Source: Streptomyces sp. NRRL WC-3626 (GTDB lineage: Bacteria > Actinomycetota > Actinomycetes > Streptomycetales > Streptomycetaceae). Taken from it: a stretch of DNA of 64,000 nt. The DNA is taken from positions 434,001 to 498,000 of the forward strand of contig NZ_JOCA01000006.1 of the NCBI RefSeq assembly GCF_000718785.1, written 5' to 3'. This document shows, piece by piece, positions 50,563 to 58,450 of the stretch. Position 1 is the first letter of the stretch, and every line of letters begins with the position of its first letter. Made by a program: the position numbers and the translations under genes. A model generated the notes under the pieces. It worked only from the letters and a program-made list of their open reading frames with translations. It was not told the origin of the DNA and did not search any database.

Positions 50563-51733
50563 GGGGCTCCTCGGGTTCGGTCACGGTTCGGGTCAGGGAG
50601 GACGGTGCGCCGTGCAGGGCCCGCGCCAGCTCCACCAGCCCGCTGGTGCCGGAGACCTCGGTGGCGTGCAGCCGGTAGCCGCCGTCGGTGTCGGGCGGTT
50701 CCTCGCGGGCGGCGGCCCGGCGCGCCGCGTCGGCCAGCATGGCCGCCTCCGCGGCGAGCCGCGCCTCGTGCGGGGAGCGGCCCGCGCGCAGGGCCGTGTC
50801 CCGGGCCCGCTCACGGACCCGGCGGTCGAAGTACGGTGCCAGCGCGAGCAGCCCGTCGTGGATGGACACCTCGCGCCACTGGAGCCGCGCCTGCGGCAGC
50901 TGCCACCAGGACGCCCCCGGCCGGGGCGCGGTCGACGCCGGCCGCACCAGATACCACAGCGGGCCCAGCCGCCGGTAGTCGCCGAACCCCCGCCACTGCG
51001 CGCGGGCGGCCGGCAGCAGCCTCGGCAGCGCGAACCCCGCCGAGCAGAGCAGCGCGGCCAGTGACGCCATCGGCGGGGCCACCGTGGTGGACAGGAAGTC
51101 CAGATCGTGACCGTACCAACGGGCCACGACCGCCGTGTACTTGGTGAGCTGGAACCCCACCACGTCGAGGAGTGCCCCCACGAGGATCAGCCGCAGCCCG
51201 ACCCGCAGCAGACCCCGGACCTCGCGCCCCCACTTGACGCAGACGGCGCACATCACCAGCATCGCCGCGCTGTGCCCGACCAGGTAGAGCAGGATCATCT
51301 CCCGCATGAACGGGGTGTTGGCGTAGTAGGTGTCGAGGTCGGTGAGCCGTTCGGTGTCCGCGTCGGCGAGCAGGAACAGGACGACGATGACGGCCACCAG
51401 CAGCCCGTAGGCGGCGACACTGCGCAGCACCATGCGCCGCACCCGCTCCCGGGACCCGCCCCGCCAGTTGATCAGCAGCACCAGCACCGCGCAGCTGTAC
51501 GCGCAGAGCATTCCGTAGGTGAGCGGGGCCCCGAAGTTGGGGACACCGGTGAGGGAGTTGACGGTGGCCAGGGTGGCCGGGGCGGCGCATACGAGCACGA
51601 GGGCGCCCAGGATGATCGCCGCGCAGGTGGACAGCGTCAGCGGGTCCGCGAGGGTGGCCCTGCGCGGGCGGCGGAACAGCAGCACGGACGTCATGCCGAA
51701 CACGAAGGCGGCCAGGTAGACGACGAGACTCAC
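50552..51733 (-). CDS. MAB_1171c-type membrane protein, copy 2
   Basis: A 393-residue protein with seven likely membrane helices in residues 1-240 (SLVVYLAAFVFGMTSVLLF, LSTCAAIILGALVLVCAAPA, YGLLVAVIVVLFLLADADTE, FMREMILLYLVGHSAAMLVM) and a soluble C-terminus with WREVSIHDGLLALAPYFDRR. The family carries LTDLDTYYANTPFM between helices, matching LDTYYATTPF in the adjacent copy, so the two are paralogues from tandem duplication. Function unknown; listed as putative transporter. The C-terminal HDGLLALAPYFD segment resembles part of a regulatory domain. Overlaps the FAD enzyme gene by 11 bases. Confidence 0.8.
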   Translation of the reverse strand: MSLVVYLAAFVFGMTSVLLFRRPRRATLADPLTLSTCAAIILGALVLVCAAPATLATVNSLTGVPNFGAPLTYGMLCAYSCAVLVLLINWRGGSRERVRRMVLRSVAAYGLLVAVIVVLFLLADADTERLTDLDTYYANTPFMREMILLYLVGHSAAMLVMCAVCVKWGREVRGLLRVGLRLILVGALLDVVGFQLTKYTAVVARWYGHDLDFLSTTVAPPMASLAALLCSAGFALPRLLPAARAQWRGFGDYRRLGPLWYLVRPASTAPRPGASWWQLPQARLQWREVSIHDGLLALAPYFDRRVRERARDTALRAGRSPHEARLAAEAAMLADAARRAAAREEPPDTDGGYRLHATEVSGTSGLVELARALHGAPSSLTRTVTEPEEPHVA

Positions 51734-51764
51734 AGCGGCCGGGTCCTCTCGTCCGGGGCCCGGT

Positions 51765-52931
51765 TCACGCGGTCCGCGCCGTGGTCGTGACCGAGGCGGC
51801 CGCCGGTGCCGGGGCGGCCAGCGCGTCGGCGATCCGGACCAGGGCGGCCGGGTCCGGCACCCGGTCCGGGAGACGGCCGCCGTCGCCGCGCGCCGGCATC
51901 CGGGCCGGGTCCGCCTCGTCGCGCACCGCCCCGCGGATCACCGCCGCCCAGGCGGCCGCCTCCGCCAGCTCCGGGTCCCCCGTCGCCTCCCGCACTTCGG
52001 CACGGGTGCGGTCGTACAGATCCCGGTCGACGTACGGCTCGAGGTGGCTCAGCGCGTTGTGGACGCTGGTCTGCCGCCACATCAGCCGGGTCGTGGCGGA
52101 GGCGACCCTGGGCCGGGGCAGCCGCAGCGCCCGGCGGGTGAGGAGGTCGTCCAGCGTCCGCTCCAGCGGTTCGAGACGGGCGTACGTCCGCCGCGCCCGC
52201 CGCCACTCGGCGATCCGGGGCGCCGCCAGCGGTACCAGCACCCCGACGACCGTCAGCAGGGCGCCCAGTCCGGCGGCGGCCGGGGAGACGGTGGTGCCGA
52301 GCCCCGACCAGTCCCGTCCGGTCCAGCGCGCGCCCACCGCGGCCAGCTTGGCCACGCTGTACCCGCCCCCGCACAGCGACCCGGCGCCGAGCAGGATCAG
52401 CCCCGCCCGCAGCCCGCCCCGCACCCGGCGTGCCCAGTGCAGCGCCATGACGGAGGTGACGGTCACGGCGGTGAGGTGCGCCAGCAGGTACAGCACGATC
52501 ATCTGGGCGATGAACGGGGTCGTCGCGTAGTAGGTGTCCAGGTCGGTACGGCGCTCCACGGGCGCCTCGCCGAGGACGAACATCACCGCGATGCCGAGGA
52601 CGACGACGGCGTAGGCGAGCATCCAGCGGCGGGCGGTGCGCCGCACCCGGGGTCCGCCGCGCCAGTGCACGACCAGGACCTGGGACGCCGCGCAGTATCC
52701 GGTGATCGCCGCGTAGGTGACGGGCGCCGCGAGGTTCGGCACCCCGCTGACGTCGTTGACGGCGCCGACCGTGGGCGGCGCCCCCAGGAAGAAGCACAGC
52801 CCCGCGAGGCCCAGCACCGCGCAGAGCGACCGCAGATACGGGTCGCGCCGGTGCCGCAGCAGATCGGGCGCCCTGACCAGCAGTCCGAGCCACAGCGCCC
52901 CGCAGCTGACGTAGTTGAGCAGACCGCTCAC
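51765..52931 (-). CDS. MAB_1171c-type membrane protein, copy 1
   Basis: A 388-residue paralogue of the next gene: NYVSCGALWLGLLVRAPDLL, LCAVLGLAGLCFFLGAPPTV, DLDTYYATTPFIAQMIVLYL, then a soluble C-terminus with WRQTSVHNALSHLEPYVDRD, parallel to WREVSIHDGLLALAPYFDRR in its partner. GTG at 52929-52931 overlaps the stop of the ImmA-like gene (GTGA), so translation is coupled and the long arginine-rich upstream open frame is not coding. The protein probably transmits or transports a small molecule with its partner; role unknown. Confidence 0.8.
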   Translation of the reverse strand: MSGLLNYVSCGALWLGLLVRAPDLLRHRRDPYLRSLCAVLGLAGLCFFLGAPPTVGAVNDVSGVPNLAAPVTYAAITGYCAASQVLVVHWRGGPRVRRTARRWMLAYAVVVLGIAVMFVLGEAPVERRTDLDTYYATTPFIAQMIVLYLLAHLTAVTVTSVMALHWARRVRGGLRAGLILLGAGSLCGGGYSVAKLAAVGARWTGRDWSGLGTTVSPAAAGLGALLTVVGVLVPLAAPRIAEWRRARRTYARLEPLERTLDDLLTRRALRLPRPRVASATTRLMWRQTSVHNALSHLEPYVDRDLYDRTRAEVREATGDPELAEAAAWAAVIRGAVRDEADPARMPARGDGGRLPDRVPDPAALVRIADALAAPAPAAASVTTTARTA

Positions 52932-53446
52932 CCTTTCGTCCCGCGGTAGTTGAGGGCGGCCCCGATCCGTCCGGCGAGGTCCCGCGGATGGCCGGGGTCG
53001 CCGCCCTCCGCGGCGTACACGGAGTCGGTGGAGGCCTCCAGCCAGGTGCGCAGCCGGCGGCCCATCAGCATGGCGAAGCGGTCGGCCTCCTGTTCCTCCA
53101 GCAGGCTGAAGTCGGTGCGGGCGGCGACCGGTCCCGGCCGTCCGGCGCCGGCGTCCGCGGCGCGGCGGTTCATGTGCCACACCTCGTGGCAGAGGATCAC
53201 GATCTGGTGCCATACGGCGGCCCGTTCGTCGACCACCACGTCGTCATGGCTCTCGCGCTCCAGCCACAGCCCGCTCGCGGTGTGCGGCGGGAACGCCGCC
53301 CGGTGGACCCGTACGTCCCGTCCGCGCCATGCGCCGACGGAGGCGACGAGCGCCTCGAACAGCACCTCGGGTTCGGCCGGCACCGCCACCCGGATGGGGT
53401 CGATGAGGGCGTCAGCGAGACGACGCATCTCCTTCCTGGTCCGCAC
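52928..53446 (-). CDS. ImmA/IrrE-like zinc metallopeptidase
   Basis: A 172-residue protein with CHEVWHMNRRA (H-E-x-x-H zinc site, about residue 86-90) and FSLLEEQEADRFAMLMGRRL (E-x-x-A-D, third ligand), the layout of ImmA/IrrE peptidases; annotated elsewhere as toxin-antitoxin toxin component. ImmA-type enzymes cleave a repressor to switch on genes. No XRE-type repressor gene is adjacent, which is unusual; the target may be elsewhere or a membrane neighbour. GTG at 53444-53446. First gene of a coupled four-gene set, divergent from the arabinan importer operon. Confidence 0.85.
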   Translation of the reverse strand: MRTRKEMRRLADALIDPIRVAVPAEPEVLFEALVASVGAWRGRDVRVHRAAFPPHTASGLWLERESHDDVVVDERAAVWHQIVILCHEVWHMNRRAADAGAGRPGPVAARTDFSLLEEQEADRFAMLMGRRLRTWLEASTDSVYAAEGGDPGHPRDLAGRIGAALNYRGTKG

Positions 53447-53613
53447 CGCTGTCTCCCTGTTCCCCTGGGTGTTGCCCGGTCACCAGTGCAATATGCCAAG
53501 TCCGGGGCCGTCCCGGCCAGTTCCCTGTGCGACACATTCACTCGGTGACGGCGGTCCCTCCCCCCGACCGGCACCGGACGGGGAGGTCCCGCTGTGAGTT
53601 CTTGTGCGAACCA

Positions 53614-53680
53614 TTGACGCGTCCGCTCATCACCCTTACCTTCCGTTCGAAGTTACGGGCGTTATTCGATATATCGAACG
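53614..53680 (+). promoter_or_regulatory. Importer-operon promoter with shared arabinan-regulon element (site A)
   Basis: TTGACG (53614-53619), 17-base spacer, TACCTT (53637-53642), directly followed by the element at 53643-53680. That element begins CCGTTCGAA and contains the perfect palindrome TTCGATATATCGAA (53665-53678). It matches the element upstream of the arabinanase gene (62255-62292) at 28 of 38 positions without gaps. The operator covers the expected transcription start near 53649, consistent with repression. Confidence 0.75.
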
Positions 53681-53696
53681 ACAGATGGGGCAGGGC

Positions 53697-55055
53697 ATGG
53701 GACGACCTGGCCTGGATCGCAGGCAACTTCTCGCCGCACTGGGCGGGTTGACCGTCGCCGGAAGCTTCGGCTTCGCGGCGCTCGGAACCGGGGCCGACGC
53801 GCTCGCCTCCGGCGCGGACACCCGGGTGCGCTACTGGAACCTCTTCAGCGGCGGCGACGGCTACAACATGATCGCGATGCTGGACTCCTTCCGGAAGGAC
53901 AACCCCGGCATCGATGTGAAGGACTCCACCCTCCAGTGGGGCAGCCCCTTCTACACCAAGCTCGCCATGGCGGCCGCGGGCAACCGCGCCCCCGAGCTCG
54001 GTGTCATGCACCTGGGCCGCGTCACCGGCTTCTCACCGGGCCGCCTCCTCGACCCGTGGGACGTCGAACTGCTCGCCGGATACGGCGTGAAGGAAGCCGA
54101 CTTCAACCCCGAGCTGTGGAAACGCGCCGTCGTCGACGGCAGGCTCTACGCCCTCCCGCTCGACATCCACGTCCAGCTCTGCTTCTACCGCAAGGACGTG
54201 CTGAAGAAGGCCCGACTGCTCGACGACGACGGCCGGATGGTGCCCGTGACGTCCACCGACGAGTGGTTCGACGTGCTGAAGGAGGCCAAGAAGGCCACCG
54301 GCAAGGGCCTGCAGACCATCGGCCTGTGGCACAACGACCAGAACTTCCAGTGGTGGTTCTTCGTCGCCTTCTACACCCAGCTCGGCGGCACCTGGTTCGA
54401 CGACACCCGCACCGAGGTCACCTTCGACACCGAGAAGGCCACCCAGGTACTGGAGTTCCTGCGCCGGCACATCACCGACGGGTACGCCGACCCGAACTTC
54501 GGCGGCGGCGCGGGCGCCGAACAGTTCGTCAACGGCGCACCGTTCGTCTGGGAGGGCAACTGGTCGGTGCCGGTCTTCGACGCCGCGAAGATCGAGTACG
54601 GGGCCACACCCCTGCCGCCCGTCTTCGGCAGGCCGGCCACCCACGCCGAGTCGCACGCCTTCGTGCTCCCGCACCAGTCGGGCCGCGGCGGCGCCGCCAA
54701 CGAGGGCGCCCATCGACTCGCCGCGTACATCGTCCGGCACGCCCGGCAGTGGGCCGCCGGCGGACACATCCCCGCCTACACACCCACCCTGTCCACGGAC
54801 GCGTACCGGAGGATGCGGCCGCAGAGCGAGTACGTCTCCGCCATGGACCACCAGGCCACCGAGCCCAAGGTGTGGTTCGCCGGCTCCACCGGCATCCTCG
54901 CCCAGCGCATCGGACCCGTCGTGGTCTCCTCCACCACCGGCTCCGCCGGGCCCGACGCCGTCGCCCGCCGGATGAAGAGCGAACTCGGCCGGCTCCTCGC
55001 CTCGAAGAACCCCATGGACGGCCGCACCGCCGCGCAGGGAGGTGCCGTCGCATGA
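53697..55055 (+). CDS. Sugar ABC transporter solute-binding protein (Tat-exported)
   Basis: A 452-residue binding protein of the MalE/oligosaccharide type. The start MGRPGLDRRQLLAALGGLTV carries a twin-arginine motif and hydrophobic core, so export folded by Tat is likely; no lipobox cysteine is seen. Ligand-domain signatures include VRYWNLFSGGDGYNMIAMLD and FVWEGNWSVPVFDAAKIEYG. An in-frame ATG 12 bases earlier is possible, but the open frame from 53604 cannot be real because the promoter lies inside it. First gene of the operon with two permeases and the arabinofuranosidase; binding of arabino-oligosaccharides is the likely function. No ATPase gene is adjacent; a shared MsiK-type ATPase is expected. 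Confidence 0.9.
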   Translation: MGRPGLDRRQLLAALGGLTVAGSFGFAALGTGADALASGADTRVRYWNLFSGGDGYNMIAMLDSFRKDNPGIDVKDSTLQWGSPFYTKLAMAAAGNRAPELGVMHLGRVTGFSPGRLLDPWDVELLAGYGVKEADFNPELWKRAVVDGRLYALPLDIHVQLCFYRKDVLKKARLLDDDGRMVPVTSTDEWFDVLKEAKKATGKGLQTIGLWHNDQNFQWWFFVAFYTQLGGTWFDDTRTEVTFDTEKATQVLEFLRRHITDGYADPNFGGGAGAEQFVNGAPFVWEGNWSVPVFDAAKIEYGATPLPPVFGRPATHAESHAFVLPHQSGRGGAANEGAHRLAAYIVRHARQWAAGGHIPAYTPTLSTDAYRRMRPQSEYVSAMDHQATEPKVWFAGSTGILAQRIGPVVVSSTTGSAGPDAVARRMKSELGRLLASKNPMDGRTAAQGGAVA

Positions 55056-55993
55056 CGACGACCAGCGCGGAGACCGTCCTCCGCCCGGCCCGCGTCCGCG
55101 CCGCCGCCGACAGCGCGGTCCCGCGCCGCGGACAGGGCTTCCAGCACGGCGGCTGGTTCGTCGCCCCGTTCCTCGCCCTGTTCGCGCTCTTCATCGTCTG
55201 GCCGCTGCTGCGCGGCCTCTACCTCAGCTTCACCGACGCCAACATCTCCGGCGACGGCGCGAGCTTCATCGGCCTCGACAACTACCGCGAGGCCCTGGAC
55301 GACCCCCTGGTATGGGAATCCCTGGGCCACAGCGCCTGGTTCACGCTCCTCGTCGTCCCCTGCATCACCGTCCTCGCGTTCCTCCTCGCGATGCTCGCCC
55401 ATCACATCGAGCGCGGGAAGTGGCTGTGGCGGCTCTGCTTCTTCATGCCGTTCCTGCTGCCGTCCACCGTCGCCGCCAACCTCTGGCAGTGGCTGTTCAA
55501 CCCCGGCACCGGCATGGTCAATCACGTCCTCGGAATCGACACACCCTGGCTGACCGACAAGTCGTACGCGATGCTCGCCATCGTCATCGCCACCCTGTGG
55601 TGGACGGTCGGCTTCAGCTTTTTGCTTTACCTCGCCGCCCTCCAGGGCATCCCCGCCCACCTCTACGAGGCCGCCAAGCTCGACGGCGCGAACGCCTGGC
55701 ACCGCATGGCCCACATCACCCTGCCGATGCTGCGCAACATCACCGGCCTGGTGATCGCCCTGCAGATCCTCGCCTCGCTCCAGGTCTTCGACCAGGCCGT
55801 CGTCATGCAGGACTTCCTCCCCGGCCCGGAGGGCTCGACCCGCACCTTCGTGCAGTACACCCTCGAACAGGGCTTCACCAGCTACCGCGTGGGCTACGCC
55901 TCCGCCATCTCCATCATCTTCTTCGTGCTCATCGCGGCCGTCGCCCTCGCCCGGATGTGGCTGCTGCGCAACCGTGAGGAGGGCGGCCGATGA
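55052..55993 (+). CDS. Sugar ABC transporter permease, MalF type
   Basis: A 313-residue protein with six membrane helices (FVAPFLALFALFIVWPLLRG, FTLLVVPCITVLAFLLAMLA, FFMPFLLPSTVAANLWQWLF, AMLAIVIATLWWTVGFSFLL, final VGYASAISIIFFVLIAAVAL) and the EAA loop YEAAKLDGANAWHRMAHITL that docks the ATPase. ATG at 55052 overlaps the binding-protein stop (ATGA). The partner of the next permease. Its specificity is inferred from the operon (arabinose oligosaccharides). Confidence 0.92.
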   Translation: MTTTSAETVLRPARVRAAADSAVPRRGQGFQHGGWFVAPFLALFALFIVWPLLRGLYLSFTDANISGDGASFIGLDNYREALDDPLVWESLGHSAWFTLLVVPCITVLAFLLAMLAHHIERGKWLWRLCFFMPFLLPSTVAANLWQWLFNPGTGMVNHVLGIDTPWLTDKSYAMLAIVIATLWWTVGFSFLLYLAALQGIPAHLYEAAKLDGANAWHRMAHITLPMLRNITGLVIALQILASLQVFDQAVVMQDFLPGPEGSTRTFVQYTLEQGFTSYRVGYASAISIIFFVLIAAVALARMWLLRNREEGGR

Positions 55994-56859
55994 CCACCGC
56001 CGCACAGCAGCGCACACGGAGCGGGCCGCCGCGCCGCGCCTGGACACCCAGCCAGATCGTGCTCACCCTCCTCGGCGCCGCCGTCTCCGTGGTGTTCCTC
56101 GCCCCGCTCGCCTGGGCCCTGTTCACCTCCCTCAAGTCGGAGACCGAGGCCGTCGAGGTACCGACGCACTGGCTGCCGAAGGAGTGGACCGGGCAGGCCT
56201 GGACGGCCATCTTCGAGACCGGCAACATCACCAACTGGTTCGTGAACTCCCTGGTGGTGTCCGTCTGTGTGACCGCGATCGTGCTGGTGACCAGCGCCCT
56301 CGCGGGATACGGCTTCGCCCGGACGGAGTTCCGCGGCAAGCACGTCCTGTTGGGGGTCGTCATGGCCGGCCTCATGGTCTCCCCGGCCGTGCTCGGCGTT
56401 CCCCTGTTCACCACCGTGCAGCAGATGGGCATGGTCGACACCTACTGGGGCATGATCCTGCCGCAGTGCGCGCCCGCCGCGATGGTGTACATCCTCTACA
56501 AGTTCTTCCAGGGCGTCCCGCGCGAACTGGAGGAGGCCGCCTTCATCGACGGCGCCGGCCGCTGGCGCGTCTTCCTCACCATCATCGTGCCGCTGTCCCG
56601 CCCCTCCCTCGCGGCGGTCGGCATCTTCACCTTCATCAGCTCCTGGAACAACTTCCTGTGGCCCTACATGGTCACCAACAACCCCGACCTGATGACCATG
56701 CCGAACGGCATCGCGACCGTCATGAACTCCTACGGCATCCAATGGGCCCAGCTCATGGCCGGCGGCCTGATGGCGGGCCTCCCGCTGATCATCGTCTTCG
56801 TCTTCTTCCAACGCCAGATCGTGGCGGGCGTGGCCCACACGGGCCTGGCCGGCCAGTGA
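55990..56859 (+). CDS. Sugar ABC transporter permease, MalG type
   Basis: A 289-residue permease with N-terminal helix (IVLTLLGAAVSVVFLAPLAW), WFVNSLVVSVCVTAIVLVTS and the EAA loop LEEAAFIDGAGRWRVFLTII. ATG at 55990 overlaps the preceding stop (ATGA). Forms the heterodimeric channel with the MalF-type partner. It is followed after a 69-base gap by the arabinofuranosidase gene in the same orientation, so imported oligosaccharides are probably cut inside the cell. Confidence 0.92.
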   Translation: MTTAAQQRTRSGPPRRAWTPSQIVLTLLGAAVSVVFLAPLAWALFTSLKSETEAVEVPTHWLPKEWTGQAWTAIFETGNITNWFVNSLVVSVCVTAIVLVTSALAGYGFARTEFRGKHVLLGVVMAGLMVSPAVLGVPLFTTVQQMGMVDTYWGMILPQCAPAAMVYILYKFFQGVPRELEEAAFIDGAGRWRVFLTIIVPLSRPSLAAVGIFTFISSWNNFLWPYMVTNNPDLMTMPNGIATVMNSYGIQWAQLMAGGLMAGLPLIIVFVFFQRQIVAGVAHTGLAGQ

Positions 56860-56928
56860 GCCGGGCCGGCCCGCCCCCCACGGCCCGCAGCCGTGACCGC
56901 ACGGAAACCCCCTCTTCGGAAGGCGCAC

Positions 56929-58434
56929 ATGCGAACCGCCCGTTTCACCCTGGACCCCGCGTTCACCATCGGTGAAGTGAACCCCCGCCTCTTCGGATCG
57001 TTCGTGGAACACCTCGGCCGCTGCGTGTACACCGGCATCTTCGAACCGGACCACCCCACCGCGGACGAGGCGGGCCTCCGCCAGGACGTCCTCGACCTGG
57101 TCAGGGAGCTGGGCGTCACCACCATCCGCTACCCCGGCGGCAACTTCGTCTCGGGCTACAAGTGGGAGGACTCCGTAGGCCCCGTGGACGCCCGCCCCCG
57201 CCGCCTCGACCTCGCCTGGCGCTCCACGGAGACCAACCGCTTCGGCCTCTCCGAGTACATCGCGTTCCTGCGGAAGGTCGGCCCCCAGGCCGAGCCCATG
57301 ATGGCCCTCAACCTCGGCACCCGGGGCGTCGCGGAGGCCCTGGAGCTCCAGGAGTACGCCAACCACCCCTCCGGCACGGCCCTTTCGGACCTGCGCGTCG
57401 AGCACGGCGACAAGGACCCGTTCGGCATCCGCCTGTGGTGTCTCGGCAACGAGATGGACGGCCCCTGGCAGACCGGTCACAAGACCGCCGAGGAGTACGG
57501 CCGTGTCGCCGCCGAGACGGCCCGCGCCATGCGCCAGATCGACCCGGACGTCGAACTCGTCGCCTGCGGCTCCTCCGGCCAGTCCATGGAGACGTTCGCC
57601 GCGTGGGAGGCGACGGTCCTCGAGGAGACGTACGACCTGGTCGACCACATCTCCCTGCACGCCTACTACGAGCCGCTCGACGGTGACGTCGACTCCTTCC
57701 TCGCCTCCGCCGTCGACATGGAGTCCTTCATCGAGAACGTGGTCGCCACCTGCGACCACGTCGGTGCCCGCCTCAAGTCGAAGAAGAGGATCGACCTCTC
57801 CTTCGACGAGTGGAACGTCTGGTATCTGTCCCGGACACAGGCCCAGGTCAGCGCCCTGGACTGGCCCGAGGCCCCGCGTCTGCTGGAGGACAACTACAGC
57901 GTCACCGACGCCGTCGTCTTCGGCTCGCTGCTCATCGCGCTGCTCCGGCACGCGGACCGGGTCACCGTCGCCTGCCTCGCCCAGCTCGTCAACGTGATCG
58001 CCCCGATCATGACGGAACCGGGCGGCCCGGCCTGGCGGCAGACGACGTTCTTCCCCTTCTCCCAGGCCTCGCGGTACGGCCGGGGCGAGGTGCTCGACGT
58101 CCGGGTGGACTCACCGACGTACGAGACGAGGAAGTACGGTGCGGCCGACCTGCTGCACGCCACCGCCGTACGCGCCGAGGACGGCACGGTCACGGTGTTC
58201 GCCGTCAACCGCTCGCGTACGCGGGCCCTGCCGCTGGAGGTCGCGCTGAGCGGTCTGCGGCTGACGGAGGTCGTCGAGCACAGTGCCCTCGCGGACGACG
58301 ACCCCGACGCCCGCAACACCCTCGCCGAGCCCGAGCGGGTCACCCCGCACCCGGTCGACGGCACCACGCTGGAGAACGGACGGCTCGGCGCCGTACTGGA
58401 GCCGCTGTCGTGGAACGTGATCCGGCTGGCGTAG
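56929..58434 (+). CDS. Alpha-L-arabinofuranosidase, GH51, intracellular
   Basis: A 501-residue enzyme without signal peptide. The GH51 signatures are VNPRLFGSFVEHLGRCVYTG, TTIRYPGGNFVSGYKWEDS, acid/base E175 in CLGNEMDGPWQTGH and nucleophile E294 in SFDEWNVWYLS. It hydrolyses terminal alpha-L-arabinofuranosyl residues from short oligosaccharides in the cytoplasm. ATG at 56929 follows GGAAGG with 6-base spacing; an earlier GTG at 56893 adds only basic residues. Being in the importer operon, it acts on imported arabino-oligosaccharides released by the secreted GH43 enzymes at 62-64 kb. Confidence 0.95.
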   Translation: MRTARFTLDPAFTIGEVNPRLFGSFVEHLGRCVYTGIFEPDHPTADEAGLRQDVLDLVRELGVTTIRYPGGNFVSGYKWEDSVGPVDARPRRLDLAWRSTETNRFGLSEYIAFLRKVGPQAEPMMALNLGTRGVAEALELQEYANHPSGTALSDLRVEHGDKDPFGIRLWCLGNEMDGPWQTGHKTAEEYGRVAAETARAMRQIDPDVELVACGSSGQSMETFAAWEATVLEETYDLVDHISLHAYYEPLDGDVDSFLASAVDMESFIENVVATCDHVGARLKSKKRIDLSFDEWNVWYLSRTQAQVSALDWPEAPRLLEDNYSVTDAVVFGSLLIALLRHADRVTVACLAQLVNVIAPIMTEPGGPAWRQTTFFPFSQASRYGRGEVLDVRVDSPTYETRKYGAADLLHATAVRAEDGTVTVFAVNRSRTRALPLEVALSGLRLTEVVEHSALADDDPDARNTLAEPERVTPHPVDGTTLENGRLGAVLEPLSWNVIRLA

Positions 58435-58450
58435 CCGGCCGGCGGTGGGC

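Noticed and set aside
51765..53213. 482-codon version of the first MAB_1171c gene
   Set aside because: The extra N-terminus is arginine-rich and overlaps the ImmA-like gene; the GTG at 52931 with GTGA coupling is better.
53604..53696. Extended start of the binding-protein gene
   Set aside because: The -10 and operator lie inside this segment, so transcripts begin downstream of it.
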